Assembly: GCA_964561785.1 (NCBI GenBank)
Contig: CAZLRF010000008.1
Coordinates: 43,852-107,851, forward strand
Direction of reading: 5' to 3'
DNA from: DATBSL01 sp964561785
Lineage (GTDB): Bacteria > Acidobacteriota > Vicinamibacteria > Fen-336
DNA length: 64,000 bases
Shown: piece by piece, positions 7,285 through 15,431 of the stretch
Layout: each line of letters starts with the position of its first letter
How positions within the stretch are numbered: the first letter of the stretch is position 1
Translations under genes and position numbers: made by a program
The notes under the pieces: model-generated
The model's input: the letters and a program-made list of their open reading frames with translations, nothing else
Told to the model about the DNA's origin: nothing
Database searches by the model: none

Positions 7285-10004
7285 AGCGCGAGGCGGGCCT
7301 GGCGCACGGTCTCCCGCAGCAGGGGGTCCGGGTCCTCGCGCCAGGCGTCGAGGTGGCCCTCGAGCGACACGAGCCCGAGGGCCCCGATCGCCCAGGCCGC
7401 GCAGGAGCGCAGCCACGGGTCCCCGGTCGAGGCGAGAGCGGCGACCGCCTGCTCCGGGCTCTCGACGGGCGCGCCCACGAGCCTCTGGGCGAGGCGGATC
7501 CGCTCGGCCTCGCCCACCTCGGGGTCCACGAGAGGCACGAGGAGGGCCCGCATCTCGGGGCGGAGCACACTCTCCAGCAGGTCGAGGGCCTGGTCGTGAA
7601 TCACCGTGTTCCCCGACTGGAGGGCGACCCACGCGGAGCGAAAGCCGCGTCGCGGGACGATGAGATCGAGGAGACGGAAGACCCTCTCGAGCTCCTCGCG
7701 CATCGCGGCGCGCACGCCGCGGACGACCGGCTCCTGACCCGCGCCTCCGATCTGCCCGAGGACCTGGTACGAGCGGTAGTGGCCGAGGACCTCGGCCCCG
7801 AGCGCGGCCTCGAGGAGGCGGGGGTCGAGCGGGACCGACTGACGCTCGTCCCGGATCCGGCCGAGGGCCACGAGGACGCGCAGGCGCAAGGTGGCGTCGC
7901 CGTCGAGGAGGTGCTCGGCGAGCACGGCCGCCGCTTCCTCGGTGCCCACTCGCTCGAGGACGGCGGGGACGGCGCGCCGCGCGGCGGGGGCCGCGGCGGG
8001 ATCGGCGAGCAGGCGCGCCGCCGCGGGCACCGCGGCCGCGCCCGCGCTGACGAGGGCGTCGGCCGCGTCGGCGGCGAGAGGCGGCGCGGTGAGCCGGGCG
8101 GCGAGCGCGTCGGCGAACGGCGCTGCCCCGTGGCGCGCCACGGCCCGGATCGCGGTCCGCGCGACCTCGGGGTCGGGGTCGGCCACGAGCCGGGCGAGCG
8201 CTCCTTCGAAGGGCAGGGGCAGCCGCTCGGCGAGCCGCGCCGCCTCGAGCCGGGTCCGCCGGCCCTCCTCGCCCGCCTCCTCCGCCATCGCCTCGAAGAG
8301 GGGCCGGGCCGCCTCGAGGCGCTCCTCGCCGAGCCGCGCGAGCACGGACACGACGGCCGCCCTCACCGAGAAGTCCGGGACGTCCCCGAGGTCCCCGAGG
8401 CGGGAGAGGGGATCGACGTCGGCGTGCCGTGCGAGGTACAGGAGCGCCTCCGTGCGCACCTCGAGCTCGGGGTCGCGGAGGAGCGCCTCGGCGGTCGGCA
8501 CGACCGAGCGGTCGCCGCTCTCGCCGAGGATCGCGAGGGCGCGCCTTCGGACCTCGGCGTCGGGGTGGCGGAGGAGGCCGCGGACCGCGGGGTGGACGGC
8601 GCTCGCGTCGCGGCCCACGGCGACGAGGTCGAGGGCGTACAGGATCTCGCGGGGGTCGACCGCCTCGAGGCGGGCCGCGATGGCCTCCGTCGTCTCCCGG
8701 TCGAGCACGGGAGCGCTGGCCCGCTCGGCGTCGAGCCGGTGCCGGAGGAGGCTCTCGCGCAGGGTGGTGACGTAGCGGCGGTGGACACGCGCGGCGAGGA
8801 GGATCCACAGCACGAGGAAGGGCAGGTTCACCGCGACGAGCGCGACCGGGCCGAGGCCGCCGACGGTGGCGAAGGCGAGCACGGCGAGCCCGGCGAGGCC
8901 GTCCCCCGCCCGCCAGGCCACGGTGTCGATGAAGGACTTGGCGGCGAGCTTCGACGCGGGGGGCACCGGCAGGTAGAGCAGCTCGACCGCCGGCCGGTCG
9001 AGCGAATAGCGCAGGACCTTGTCGATCCCCTTGAGCAGGACGGCCGCGGCGAGGGTTCCGGAGAGGAGCAGCCCCGCCGAGCCGGCGAGCATCCCGAACG
9101 GGAGCAGGAACAGGACGGCGCCGAGGCCGAGGCGCCGCAGGATCCCCGCGGTGAGGAGGAACTGGGTGAGGACGCAGAGCACGCCGACCCAGGCGTTGAA
9201 GGTCCCGAAGAAGGCGGCGAGTGCGTCCTTGCCGCCGAGGGTCTGCTGTGCCGTGGCCTTGAGCTGCCACGACGCCACCGCGGTCACGAAGGAGGAGAGC
9301 ACGACGATCGCGGCGATCGCCCGCAGGTGGGCCGACTCGACCACGAGGCGCAGGCTGCGGCGCAGCCCCGCTCTCTCCTCGCCGGACGAGGACGATGCGA
9401 CGTCTTCGGGGCGGCGCCGCCAGGTCGCACCCACGACCCCGGCCGCCAGGAGGAGGAGGACCGCCATCAGCACGAGCAGGCTCTCCGCCCCGAAGCGACG
9501 GGCGAGCGCGCTCGACACGAACCCGCCGAACGTGGCCCCGAGCGTCGCCCCCGCGCCCACGAAGCCGAACAGGCGGCGCGCCTCGCGCGGCCGCAGGACG
9601 TAGTTCGCGAGGGTCCACACCTGGGCGGGTGCGAGCACGCCGAAGATTCCCACCCACAGGTAGACCGCGGGAAAGAGCCACGTGGGCGAGGCGCGGTGGG
9701 CGAGCGCGGCGAGGACGAGCCCCACCCCGCCGAAGAGCAGGAGGCTGCCCTCGAGCAGGCGGTCGAGCGAGAGCCGGCGGCCGGCCCGGACGTACAGTGC
9801 CACCACGGCCGCGACCACGACGAAGAGGGACACGTCGACGAACGGCAGGCGCGAGGCGTCGAAGCGGCCGAGGAACAGCGCGTCCCGCGCGATCTGGCCC
9901 ACGAGGTACGCCGCCACCACGAGGAACAGGTGGGCGAAGAGCAGCAGCCCCCGGGGGAGGTCTCCCCGCTGCAGCCGCAGCAGCCTCTCGATGGCCCGGA
10001 GCAT
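7263..10004 (-). CDS. ATP/ADP-translocase-like (MFS-fold) membrane protein fused to HEAT repeats
   Basis: A 913-residue protein. Residues 1 to about 420 form about 12 hydrophobic helices. The opening (RGLLLFAHLFLVVAAYLVGQ), the tract LAPAQVWTLANYVLRPREARRLFGF and the segment GIDKVLRYSLDRPAVELLYLPV resemble bacterial nucleotide-exchanger (NTT/TlcA, AAA-family) proteins. Residues about 430-900 are tandem HEAT-type helical pairs (for example HPAVRGLLRHPDAEVRRRAL). Many bacteria have this fusion and its substrate is unproven. It lies divergent to the exported kinase-like gene at 10082 with only 77 bp between them. An alternative is a non-transporting MFS scaffold. Confidence 0.8.
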   Translation of the reverse strand: MLRAIERLLRLQRGDLPRGLLLFAHLFLVVAAYLVGQIARDALFLGRFDASRLPFVDVSLFVVVAAVVALYVRAGRRLSLDRLLEGSLLLFGGVGLVLAALAHRASPTWLFPAVYLWVGIFGVLAPAQVWTLANYVLRPREARRLFGFVGAGATLGATFGGFVSSALARRFGAESLLVLMAVLLLLAAGVVGATWRRRPEDVASSSSGEERAGLRRSLRLVVESAHLRAIAAIVVLSSFVTAVASWQLKATAQQTLGGKDALAAFFGTFNAWVGVLCVLTQFLLTAGILRRLGLGAVLFLLPFGMLAGSAGLLLSGTLAAAVLLKGIDKVLRYSLDRPAVELLYLPVPPASKLAAKSFIDTVAWRAGDGLAGLAVLAFATVGGLGPVALVAVNLPFLVLWILLAARVHRRYVTTLRESLLRHRLDAERASAPVLDRETTEAIAARLEAVDPREILYALDLVAVGRDASAVHPAVRGLLRHPDAEVRRRALAILGESGDRSVVPTAEALLRDPELEVRTEALLYLARHADVDPLSRLGDLGDVPDFSVRAAVVSVLARLGEERLEAARPLFEAMAEEAGEEGRRTRLEAARLAERLPLPFEGALARLVADPDPEVARTAIRAVARHGAAPFADALAARLTAPPLAADAADALVSAGAAAVPAAARLLADPAAAPAARRAVPAVLERVGTEEAAAVLAEHLLDGDATLRLRVLVALGRIRDERQSVPLDPRLLEAALGAEVLGHYRSYQVLGQIGGAGQEPVVRGVRAAMREELERVFRLLDLIVPRRGFRSAWVALQSGNTVIHDQALDLLESVLRPEMRALLVPLVDPEVGEAERIRLAQRLVGAPVESPEQAVAALASTGDPWLRSCAAWAIGALGLVSLEGHLDAWREDPDPLLRETVRQARLALQERGPR

Positions 10005-10040
10005 GGACGTCGCGGATTAAAGCAGAGGCGGGGGGCAGTG

Positions 10041-10046
10041 TACACT
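10041..10046 (+). promoter_or_regulatory. Candidate -10 element for the exported kinase gene
   Basis: TACACT lies 36 bases before the ATG at 10082 in the 77-bp divergent gap. There is no convincing -35 box at the normal distance. It resembles other TAnnnT boxes found at similar distances before genes in this window. Confidence 0.35.
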
Positions 10047-10081
10047 CTCGCTCGAATCGGCCCCGGAAAGGACGGTCCCGA

Positions 10082-10894
10082 ATGAGACGAGCGCTCGTCG
10101 TGATGCTCGCGTGGCTCGCTCCGCTCCCGCTTCTCGGCCAGGCGGCCCCCGCCCCCCCGGCCGTCCCCGGGGAGGCCGCGACCTCGGCCAAGGTCTGGGT
10201 GGGGCGGCACGCGGAGTTCGAGGAGTTCCTGCGCACCGCCCCGATCGAGCGCGTGGAGGAGGTCCCGGTCGGCGTGACGAAGCCCAAGCGGGCCTTCTTC
10301 GCGAAGGGCGGCCTCGCGGGGAGCGTGGTCGTCAAGCACCTGCCGATGGGGCAGCGCGCGGGCTTCTGGGAGGCGTACAAGTCCGAGATCGCGGCCTACG
10401 AGCTCGACCGCCTGCTGTCCCTCGACATGGTCCCGGTCACGATCGAGCGCCGGGTCGAGGGCGAGCTCGCCTCGGCCCAGCTCTGGGTCGAGGGGTGCCG
10501 GCTGCTGAAGGACGTGGACCAGAAGCTCTGCCCGCAGCCGATCGAGTGGGCGAAGCAGGTCTGCCGCCAGCGGGTGTTCGACAACCTCGTGGGGAACATC
10601 GACCGCAACGCGGGCAACATGCTGGTCGACGGCGCGTGGAACGTGATCCTGATCGACCACTCGCGCGCGTTCGCGGTGGACAGGATGCCGTTCGAGAAGG
10701 AGATGACCCGCATCGACCGGGAGCTGTTCGGGCGGCTCCAGGCGCTCGACGAGGCGGGCCTGAAGGAGCGTGTCCGGCCCTGGCTCCTGAGCGACGGCCA
10801 GATGCGGGGTATCCTGAAGCGGAGGGACCGGATCGTCGCCCACTTCGAGCGGACCGCCCGCGAGAGGGGCGAGGCGGCGGTGTTCCCGTTCTGA
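10082..10894 (+). CDS. Exported protein-kinase-like protein (FAM20/HipA-like fold)
   Basis: A 270-residue protein with a signal peptide (MRRALVVMLAWLAPLPLLGQ). It carries what look like all core kinase residues: Lys85 in SVVVKHLPM, a helix-C glutamate Glu102 in YKSEIAAYELDRLL, a catalytic loop with Asp174 and Asn179 in GNIDRNAGNMLVD and a metal-binding Asp192 in LIDHSRAF. The loop order resembles HipA, PI3K-like and FAM20-type kinases rather than Hanks kinases. The stop is one base before the PPP-phosphatase start, so the two are almost certainly one operon. Targets are unknown. Export is predicted from the signal peptide. A catalytically inactive relative cannot be excluded by reading. Confidence 0.75.
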   Translation: MRRALVVMLAWLAPLPLLGQAAPAPPAVPGEAATSAKVWVGRHAEFEEFLRTAPIERVEEVPVGVTKPKRAFFAKGGLAGSVVVKHLPMGQRAGFWEAYKSEIAAYELDRLLSLDMVPVTIERRVEGELASAQLWVEGCRLLKDVDQKLCPQPIEWAKQVCRQRVFDNLVGNIDRNAGNMLVDGAWNVILIDHSRAFAVDRMPFEKEMTRIDRELFGRLQALDEAGLKERVRPWLLSDGQMRGILKRRDRIVAHFERTARERGEAAVFPF

Positions 10895-10895
10895 G

Positions 10896-12011
10896 GTGAC
10901 CGTGAGCCGAGCCCCCCGCGCCGCCCTCCTCCTCCTCGCCCCGCTCCTCGCTGCCGGGGCGGCGGCCGAGGACGACCCCTGCCGGGTCCCGCCCGCGCCG
11001 CGGGTCGTGGCGGTCGGCGACGTGCACGCCTCGTTCGACAACTTCGTCGAGGTGCTGCGTTTCGCGGGGATCGTGGATGCGAAGAACCGCTGGTCGGGAG
11101 GCAAGGCCCACCTCGTGCAGACGGGCGACCTCCTCGACCGCGGCGTCGAGACCCGGAAGGTGCTCGACCTCGTGATGCGCCTCGAGGGCGAGGCGAAGAA
11201 GGCGGGCGGGCGCGTGCACGCGCTGCTCGGCAACCACGAGGTCATGAACCTCATCGGCGACCTGCGCTACGTGAACGCCGAGGAGTACGAGCGCTTCCGC
11301 ACACGGGACTCCGAAGCGTACCGCGAGGCGTTCGTCCGCTCCGCGACCGAGCGGGCGAGGGAGCGGGCGAAGGCGGCGGGGGAGCCCTTCGACGAGGCGG
11401 CCCACCGCGAGAAGGTCGCGGCCCAGGTCCCCCTCGGCTTCGTGGAGCGCGCGCGGGAGCTCTCGTCCGAGGGTCGCTACGGCAAGTGGCTGCGCCAGCG
11501 GCCGGCGATGGCGATCGTCAACGGGGTCGTCTTCGTGCACGGGGGGCTCACCCCCGAGGTGGCCGCCCTCGGGTGTGCGGAGATCAACGCCCGGGTGACG
11601 CGCGAGATCACGCAGGACCTCGACGCGACGCTGCGCGAGCCCGCCTCGACCCTCGCCGCCGGGGAGAACGGCCCCCTGTGGTACCGGGGCCTCGCGAAGG
11701 ACGACGAGTCGATCCTCGGCCCGCAGGTCGACGCGGTGCTCGGCTCGCTCGGTGCGCGGGCCGTGGTCGTCGGCCACTCGGTCACGGGCGACGGCCGCAT
11801 CTCGGCCCGCTTCGGCGGCCGCGTCTTCGGCATCGACGTCGGCATGGGAGAGGCCTACGGGGCGAACCTCGCCGCGCTCGAGGTGTCGGCGGACGGGGCG
11901 ATCTCCGCCCTCTACAAGGACCGCCGGGAGGAGCTCGCGCGGCCCGCCGCCGCCGCCCGGCGGGACTCGGCCCCATCCTACTCGAGGCGCCTCGCGAAAG
12001 CCTCGCGGTAG
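10896..12011 (+). CDS. Exported PPP-type metallophosphatase (Shewanella-like phosphatase)
   Basis: A 371-residue protein with a signal peptide (residues 1 to about 24). All PPP metal motifs are present in order: GDVH (41-44), GDLLDRG (77-83), GNHE (112-115), VFVHGGL and VVGHSV. Spacing and the long helical insert after GNHE match Shewanella-like (Shelph) protein phosphatases. It starts two bases after the kinase-like stop (GTG at 10896; a second GTG at 10902 is also possible). It could reverse phosphorylation made by its neighbour, which is inference. The 3' end overlaps the convergent phosphoesterase gene by 34 bp. Confidence 0.88.
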   Translation: MTVSRAPRAALLLLAPLLAAGAAAEDDPCRVPPAPRVVAVGDVHASFDNFVEVLRFAGIVDAKNRWSGGKAHLVQTGDLLDRGVETRKVLDLVMRLEGEAKKAGGRVHALLGNHEVMNLIGDLRYVNAEEYERFRTRDSEAYREAFVRSATERARERAKAAGEPFDEAAHREKVAAQVPLGFVERARELSSEGRYGKWLRQRPAMAIVNGVVFVHGGLTPEVAALGCAEINARVTREITQDLDATLREPASTLAAGENGPLWYRGLAKDDESILGPQVDAVLGSLGARAVVVGHSVTGDGRISARFGGRVFGIDVGMGEAYGANLAALEVSADGAISALYKDRREELARPAAAARRDSAPSYSRRLAKASR

Positions 12012-13111
12012 GAGCCGTCCCTCTCGACCTCGACCACCCCGAGCCGGCGGGTTCCGTCGCGCAGGACGTCGAGCCGCATGAACCCGGAGCGGGCCGCGCG
12101 GTACAGCGAGCCCGGCACGTCGTTCACGTGGGTGACGTGGCCCCAGATCCCGGCGCCGCTCACGAGCACGCGGCCCCAGCGCGGGCTCTCGATCACCTGC
12201 AGCACGTGCTCGTGGCCGGACGCCCAGGCGAGCGGGGGGTGCTCCCGCGCCGCCTCCGCGAGCGCCTTGCGCATCCGATCGTAGCGGCCGTGGCCCTGGT
12301 CCTGGGGGCTCACGCCCGCCGAGCGGGCCAGCGGATAGAGCGAGCCGATGACCGGCAAGGGGATCCACAGCTTCCCCTTGACGTCGGTGAGGGGGAACAG
12401 GTGCTGCTTGAAGCCGAACTTCCCCCCGTGCGGCCCCCCGCTCACGAGGGGGTGGTGGGCGAGGACCACCGTGGACCTCTCCCCGGCGGACGCGAGCGCC
12501 TCGCGCAGGGCGGCGAGCACCTCCTCCTCCGAGTCCGCGGGGCAGGCGGAGTCGGGGTGGAGCGCTCGCGCGTGGTCGTGCAGCCACCACTGCGTGTCGA
12601 GAGCCACGAGGCGCAGGCTCCCGGACAGGTCGACGACCTCGGGGCCGGGGCAGCCGTCGTTCGGAAGGTGGACGACGGACGGCCCTCCCCGCTCCTCGAT
12701 CCGCCTCTCCTGCCGCCGCACCGCCTCCCAGCCGCCCTCGCCCCCCTTCTCCCAGTCGTGGTTCCCGGGGATGAAGACCGTCCGCGCCGCGAGGCCGCGC
12801 ACCGCGTCGACCTGGTCGTCGATCCGCCGCTCCATCTCCGCCCGGTGCGCCTGCCCGGGCGCGGGCAGACCCGTCGGGTAGATGTTGTCGCCGAGGAACG
12901 CGACCGTGGCCCGGCCGCCCCTCTCCTCGAGCTGGCGCCGCAGCGCGATCAGCACGGGCTCGCCCCCGTGCGCCGGATGGCCGGCGTCGCCGATCAGGAC
13001 GAGGGTCTCCGCGACTTCGTCCGGCCCGGGAACCGGCGGCGGGTCGACCGGCGGCGGGGCGGCGACGGCGAGAGCGGCGGCGAGAAGGAGCGCGGCCGCG
13101 GCGGGCTTCAT
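11978..13111 (-). CDS. Exported calcineurin-like metallophosphoesterase
   Basis: A 377-residue protein with a signal peptide (MKPAAAALLLAAALAVAA). Metallophosphoesterase motifs are LIGDAGHP, FLGDNIYPTG, IPGNHDWEK, LAHHPLVSGG and SGHEHV, as in purple-acid-phosphatase-like enzymes acting outside the cytoplasm. The start at 13111 overlaps the stop of the TolB-like gene as ATGA, so the two form a two-gene operon facing the exported kinase/phosphatase pair. Substrate unknown. Confidence 0.88.
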   Translation of the reverse strand: MKPAAAALLLAAALAVAAPPPVDPPPVPGPDEVAETLVLIGDAGHPAHGGEPVLIALRRQLEERGGRATVAFLGDNIYPTGLPAPGQAHRAEMERRIDDQVDAVRGLAARTVFIPGNHDWEKGGEGGWEAVRRQERRIEERGGPSVVHLPNDGCPGPEVVDLSGSLRLVALDTQWWLHDHARALHPDSACPADSEEEVLAALREALASAGERSTVVLAHHPLVSGGPHGGKFGFKQHLFPLTDVKGKLWIPLPVIGSLYPLARSAGVSPQDQGHGRYDRMRKALAEAAREHPPLAWASGHEHVLQVIESPRWGRVLVSGAGIWGHVTHVNDVPGSLYRAARSGFMRLDVLRDGTRRLGVVEVERDGSYREAFARRLE

Positions 13112-14019
13112 CTCTGCCCGAGCAGCCGGTAGCTCACGAAGGCGAACCGGGTCGAGTCCGGCGACCACGAGGGAACGTTGATCGTGCCCTGTCCCCCGAA
13201 GAGGCGTGCGATCACCTTCGGCTCGCCGCCCTCGGCGGGCATGAGGCGCAGGACGACGTCCTTGTTCGGGGGGTGCCCTTCGACCGAGCGGTCGTAGGAC
13301 AGGAACATCACGTGCTTCCCGTCCGGGGAGGGGTGGGGGAACCAGTCCGCGTACTCCTCGTTGCGGGTCATCTGGGTCTGGTTCTTTCCGTCCGGGTCCA
13401 TCCGCCAGATCTTCATCACCCCGGTGCGCACCGAGTTCCACCAGATCCGCCCGTCCGGGGCGTAGTCGGGCCCGTCGTCGAGGCCCGGGGCGCTCGTCAG
13501 CCGCGTCTCCTCGCCTCCCTCGACCGGGATCGCGTACACGTCGTACTCGCCGCCGCGCTCCGCGCAGTAGGCGAGCGTCTTCCCGTCCGGGGACCAGCCG
13601 TGCCAGTAGGAGGGGCCCTTCGCGGTCACGCGGCGAGGGACGCCGCCGAGCGCGGGCAGGACGTAGATGAGCGACCGGCCGTCCTCCTGCGACTGGTCGC
13701 TGATCGCGAGCCACTTCCCGTCGGGGGAGAGGCCGTGGTCGTTGTTGCACCGCGTCGCGAAGCCGGTGTCGACGAGCCGGGGGACCCGCTCGCGCAGCCC
13801 CAGCGTGAGGATCCGGCCGTCCTGGTTGAAGACGAGGACGCGGCCGTCGCGCGACCAGTTCGGGGCCTCGAAGTGGGCCTTCGCCGCGTGGACCACCTCG
13901 CGCTCGCCGGTGGCGACGGTCAGGACCTCGAGGCGGCTCTCGAGCATGGGCGGCGTCTCCTGGGCGAGGGCGGCGAGGACGGGCACGGCCGCGAGCACGG
14001 CCGCGAGCAGGGCTCTCAT
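13108..14019 (-). CDS. TolB-like beta-propeller (PD40 repeat) exported protein
   Basis: A 303-residue protein with a signal peptide (MRALLAAVLAAVPVLAALAQ) and at least five WD40-like PD40 repeats, recognised by NWSRDGRVLVF, GLSPDGKWLAI, GWSPDGKTLAY, DYAPDGRIWW, HPSPDGKHVMF and SWSPDSTRFAF. Such propellers act as periplasmic binding proteins, often linked to peptidases. Here it precedes a metallophosphoesterase in the same operon. The ATG at 14019 is followed by the typical signal sequence; upstream sequence in frame has no similarity. Confidence 0.85.
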   Translation of the reverse strand: MRALLAAVLAAVPVLAALAQETPPMLESRLEVLTVATGEREVVHAAKAHFEAPNWSRDGRVLVFNQDGRILTLGLRERVPRLVDTGFATRCNNDHGLSPDGKWLAISDQSQEDGRSLIYVLPALGGVPRRVTAKGPSYWHGWSPDGKTLAYCAERGGEYDVYAIPVEGGEETRLTSAPGLDDGPDYAPDGRIWWNSVRTGVMKIWRMDPDGKNQTQMTRNEEYADWFPHPSPDGKHVMFLSYDRSVEGHPPNKDVVLRLMPAEGGEPKVIARLFGGQGTINVPSWSPDSTRFAFVSYRLLGQR

Positions 14020-14063
14020 GGGCTCCTCCGGGACGGGACCGGCGCTTCGCGCGGATCCTAGTC

Positions 14064-14069
14064 TAGAAT
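14064..14069 (+). promoter_or_regulatory. Candidate -10 element (TAGAAT)
   Basis: TAGAAT lies 25 bases upstream of the ROK gene start in the divergent gap 14020-14094. The same hexamer precedes the genes at 27808 and 53883. No TTGACA-like -35 box is evident. Confidence 0.4.
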
Positions 14070-14094
14070 TCCCGCTTTCGGGAGAGGAGAGCCG

Positions 14095-15120
14095 ATGCCG
14101 ACCGAGGGCTGGGTGGTGGTGGGGCTGGACAACGGGGGGAACAAGAACAACGCCACCGTGCTCGATCCCTCGGGTCGGTTCCTGGTGGACGAGCTCATCG
14201 AGAGCCCGAGCCGCGTGACCGAGGGGCCGGACGTGGCGGTCGAGGCGCTCGTCCTCTCGTTCGAGGACGTGCTGCGCCGGACGGGCATCCCCCGCGACCG
14301 GGTGCGGGCGGTCGGGCTCGACACCCCGGGGCCGGCGAGCGCCGAGGGCGTCGTGTCCTCGCGGGGATCCACGAACTTCGCCCACCCCGGCTGGAGGAGC
14401 TTCGACTTCCGGGGCGCCCTCGAGAGGCGCCTGTCCCTTCCCGTCGTCTACAACAACGACGGCAACGCCGCCGCCCTGTACGCGCACTACCAGCTCTTCG
14501 GCCCCCTCGCGGCGCAGCGGGGCTCGATCTCCGCGATCATCGGCACGGGCCTCGGGGGCGGGGTCATCGAGAAGGGGCAGGTGATCAAGGGGGCGTCGGG
14601 CTTCGCGGGCGAGCTCGGCCACGTCCACGTCCCCATGTACGGTCTCCTCGAGGAGGGCCAGCCGCTCCCGCGCTGCAACTGCGGCTTCGACGCCGACGCG
14701 GAGAGCGTCGCCTCGCTCACCGGGATCGAGAAGAACCTCCTGCCCTACTGGCTCTCCCGCTACCCGGGCCACGAGCTCAACCGCAGCGAGTCGATCGCCC
14801 GCGCGGCGAAGCTCGTGCGCGGCTACGGGGAGAGCGGCGACGAGATGGCGCTGCGCATCTTCGAGCAGCAGGCGAAGGCGGTGGGGAGGCTGTTCACGAT
14901 CGCCGCGAACTTCACCGACCCCGACGCCTACTTCCTCGGGGGCGGCGTCGTCGAGGCGGCGCCCCACTTCCGGGAGTGGTTCATCTGCAAGGTCCGCGAG
15001 AACACCGCGCTCAAGGAGGAGCAGGCCGCGGTCGCCCGGTTCGAGGTCGTGCCCCACCTCGACATGGCGGGGGCCCGCGGCGCCGCCATCGCCGCCCTCG
15101 AGCGCATCCACGCGCGCTGA
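14095..15120 (+). CDS. ROK-family sugar kinase/regulator-like protein (incomplete zinc loop)
   Basis: A 341-residue ROK protein without a DNA-binding domain. The phosphate loop is GLDNGGNKNNATV, the catalytic region is YNNDGNAAALYAH and the glycine-rich loop is IIGTGLGGGVI, followed by GFAGELGHVHV. The usual zinc motif CxCGxxGCxE reads CNCGFDADAE, so the third cysteine is missing. It is preceded by GGAGAG at a good distance from ATG 14095. It is probably a cytoplasmic hexose kinase, but the altered zinc loop may change its activity. It stands alone between the TolB-like gene and the toxin-antitoxin pair. Confidence 0.85.
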   Translation: MPTEGWVVVGLDNGGNKNNATVLDPSGRFLVDELIESPSRVTEGPDVAVEALVLSFEDVLRRTGIPRDRVRAVGLDTPGPASAEGVVSSRGSTNFAHPGWRSFDFRGALERRLSLPVVYNNDGNAAALYAHYQLFGPLAAQRGSISAIIGTGLGGGVIEKGQVIKGASGFAGELGHVHVPMYGLLEEGQPLPRCNCGFDADAESVASLTGIEKNLLPYWLSRYPGHELNRSESIARAAKLVRGYGESGDEMALRIFEQQAKAVGRLFTIAANFTDPDAYFLGGGVVEAAPHFREWFICKVRENTALKEEQAAVARFEVVPHLDMAGARGAAIAALERIHAR

Positions 15121-15152
15121 GTTCGGGCGCCCCCGGGCCGCTCGCTCTCGTA

Positions 15153-15165
15153 TGATGTATCATCA
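15153..15165. promoter_or_regulatory. Palindrome and -10 box upstream of the toxin-antitoxin pair
   Basis: A perfect inverted repeat TGATG-TAT-CATCA overlaps a good -10 box (TATGAT, 15151-15156) and lies 17 bases before the antitoxin ATG. This is the expected place for autoregulation by the antitoxin. Confidence 0.55.
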
Positions 15166-15182
15166 CACGAGAGGTATGAGCC

Positions 15183-15431
15183 ATGGCGAAGGCCAGGGTG
15201 ACGGTGACGGTCGACCGCGTGCTTCTCGGCCGGTGCCAGCGCGTCGCACGGGAGGCGACCCGGAGCCAGATCTTCGAGCAGGCGCTCGGGCGCTGGCTCC
15301 GTGACCGGCGTCGGCAGGCGCTCGAGGAGGAGACGGAGCGCTACTACGCTTCCCTGGGCGAGGTCGAGCGGGCCGAAGACGCGGCCTGGGCCAGCCTCGG
15401 CTCACGGTCTCTCGGCGAGACCTGGTCGTGA
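15183..15431 (+). CDS. MazE-type antitoxin (ribbon-helix-helix)
   Basis: An 82-residue protein. Residues 5-45 (VTVTVDRVLLGRCQRVAREA, then SQIFEQALGRWLRD) fit a ribbon-helix-helix DNA-binding fold. The acidic C-terminus (YYASLGEVERAEDAAWA) is typical of the toxin-wrapping tail of MazE antitoxins. The stop overlaps the toxin GTG as GTGA. The inverted repeat directly upstream is the likely operator. Confidence 0.8.
   Translation: MAKARVTVTVDRVLLGRCQRVAREATRSQIFEQALGRWLRDRRRQALEEETERYYASLGEVERAEDAAWASLGSRSLGETWS

Noticed and set aside
7353..10085. A 910-codon plus-strand open frame opposite the NTT-like gene
   Set aside because: It is an antisense shadow rich in Glu, Gly and Arg without recognisable domains; the minus-strand protein has clear transmembrane and HEAT features.
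5299..10380. A 1,693-codon minus-strand open frame
   Set aside because: It covers a SpoIIE gene and the NTT-like gene on real strands, its sequence is low-complexity Arg/Pro/Ala/Gly as expected for GC-rich shadow frames, and it has no motifs.
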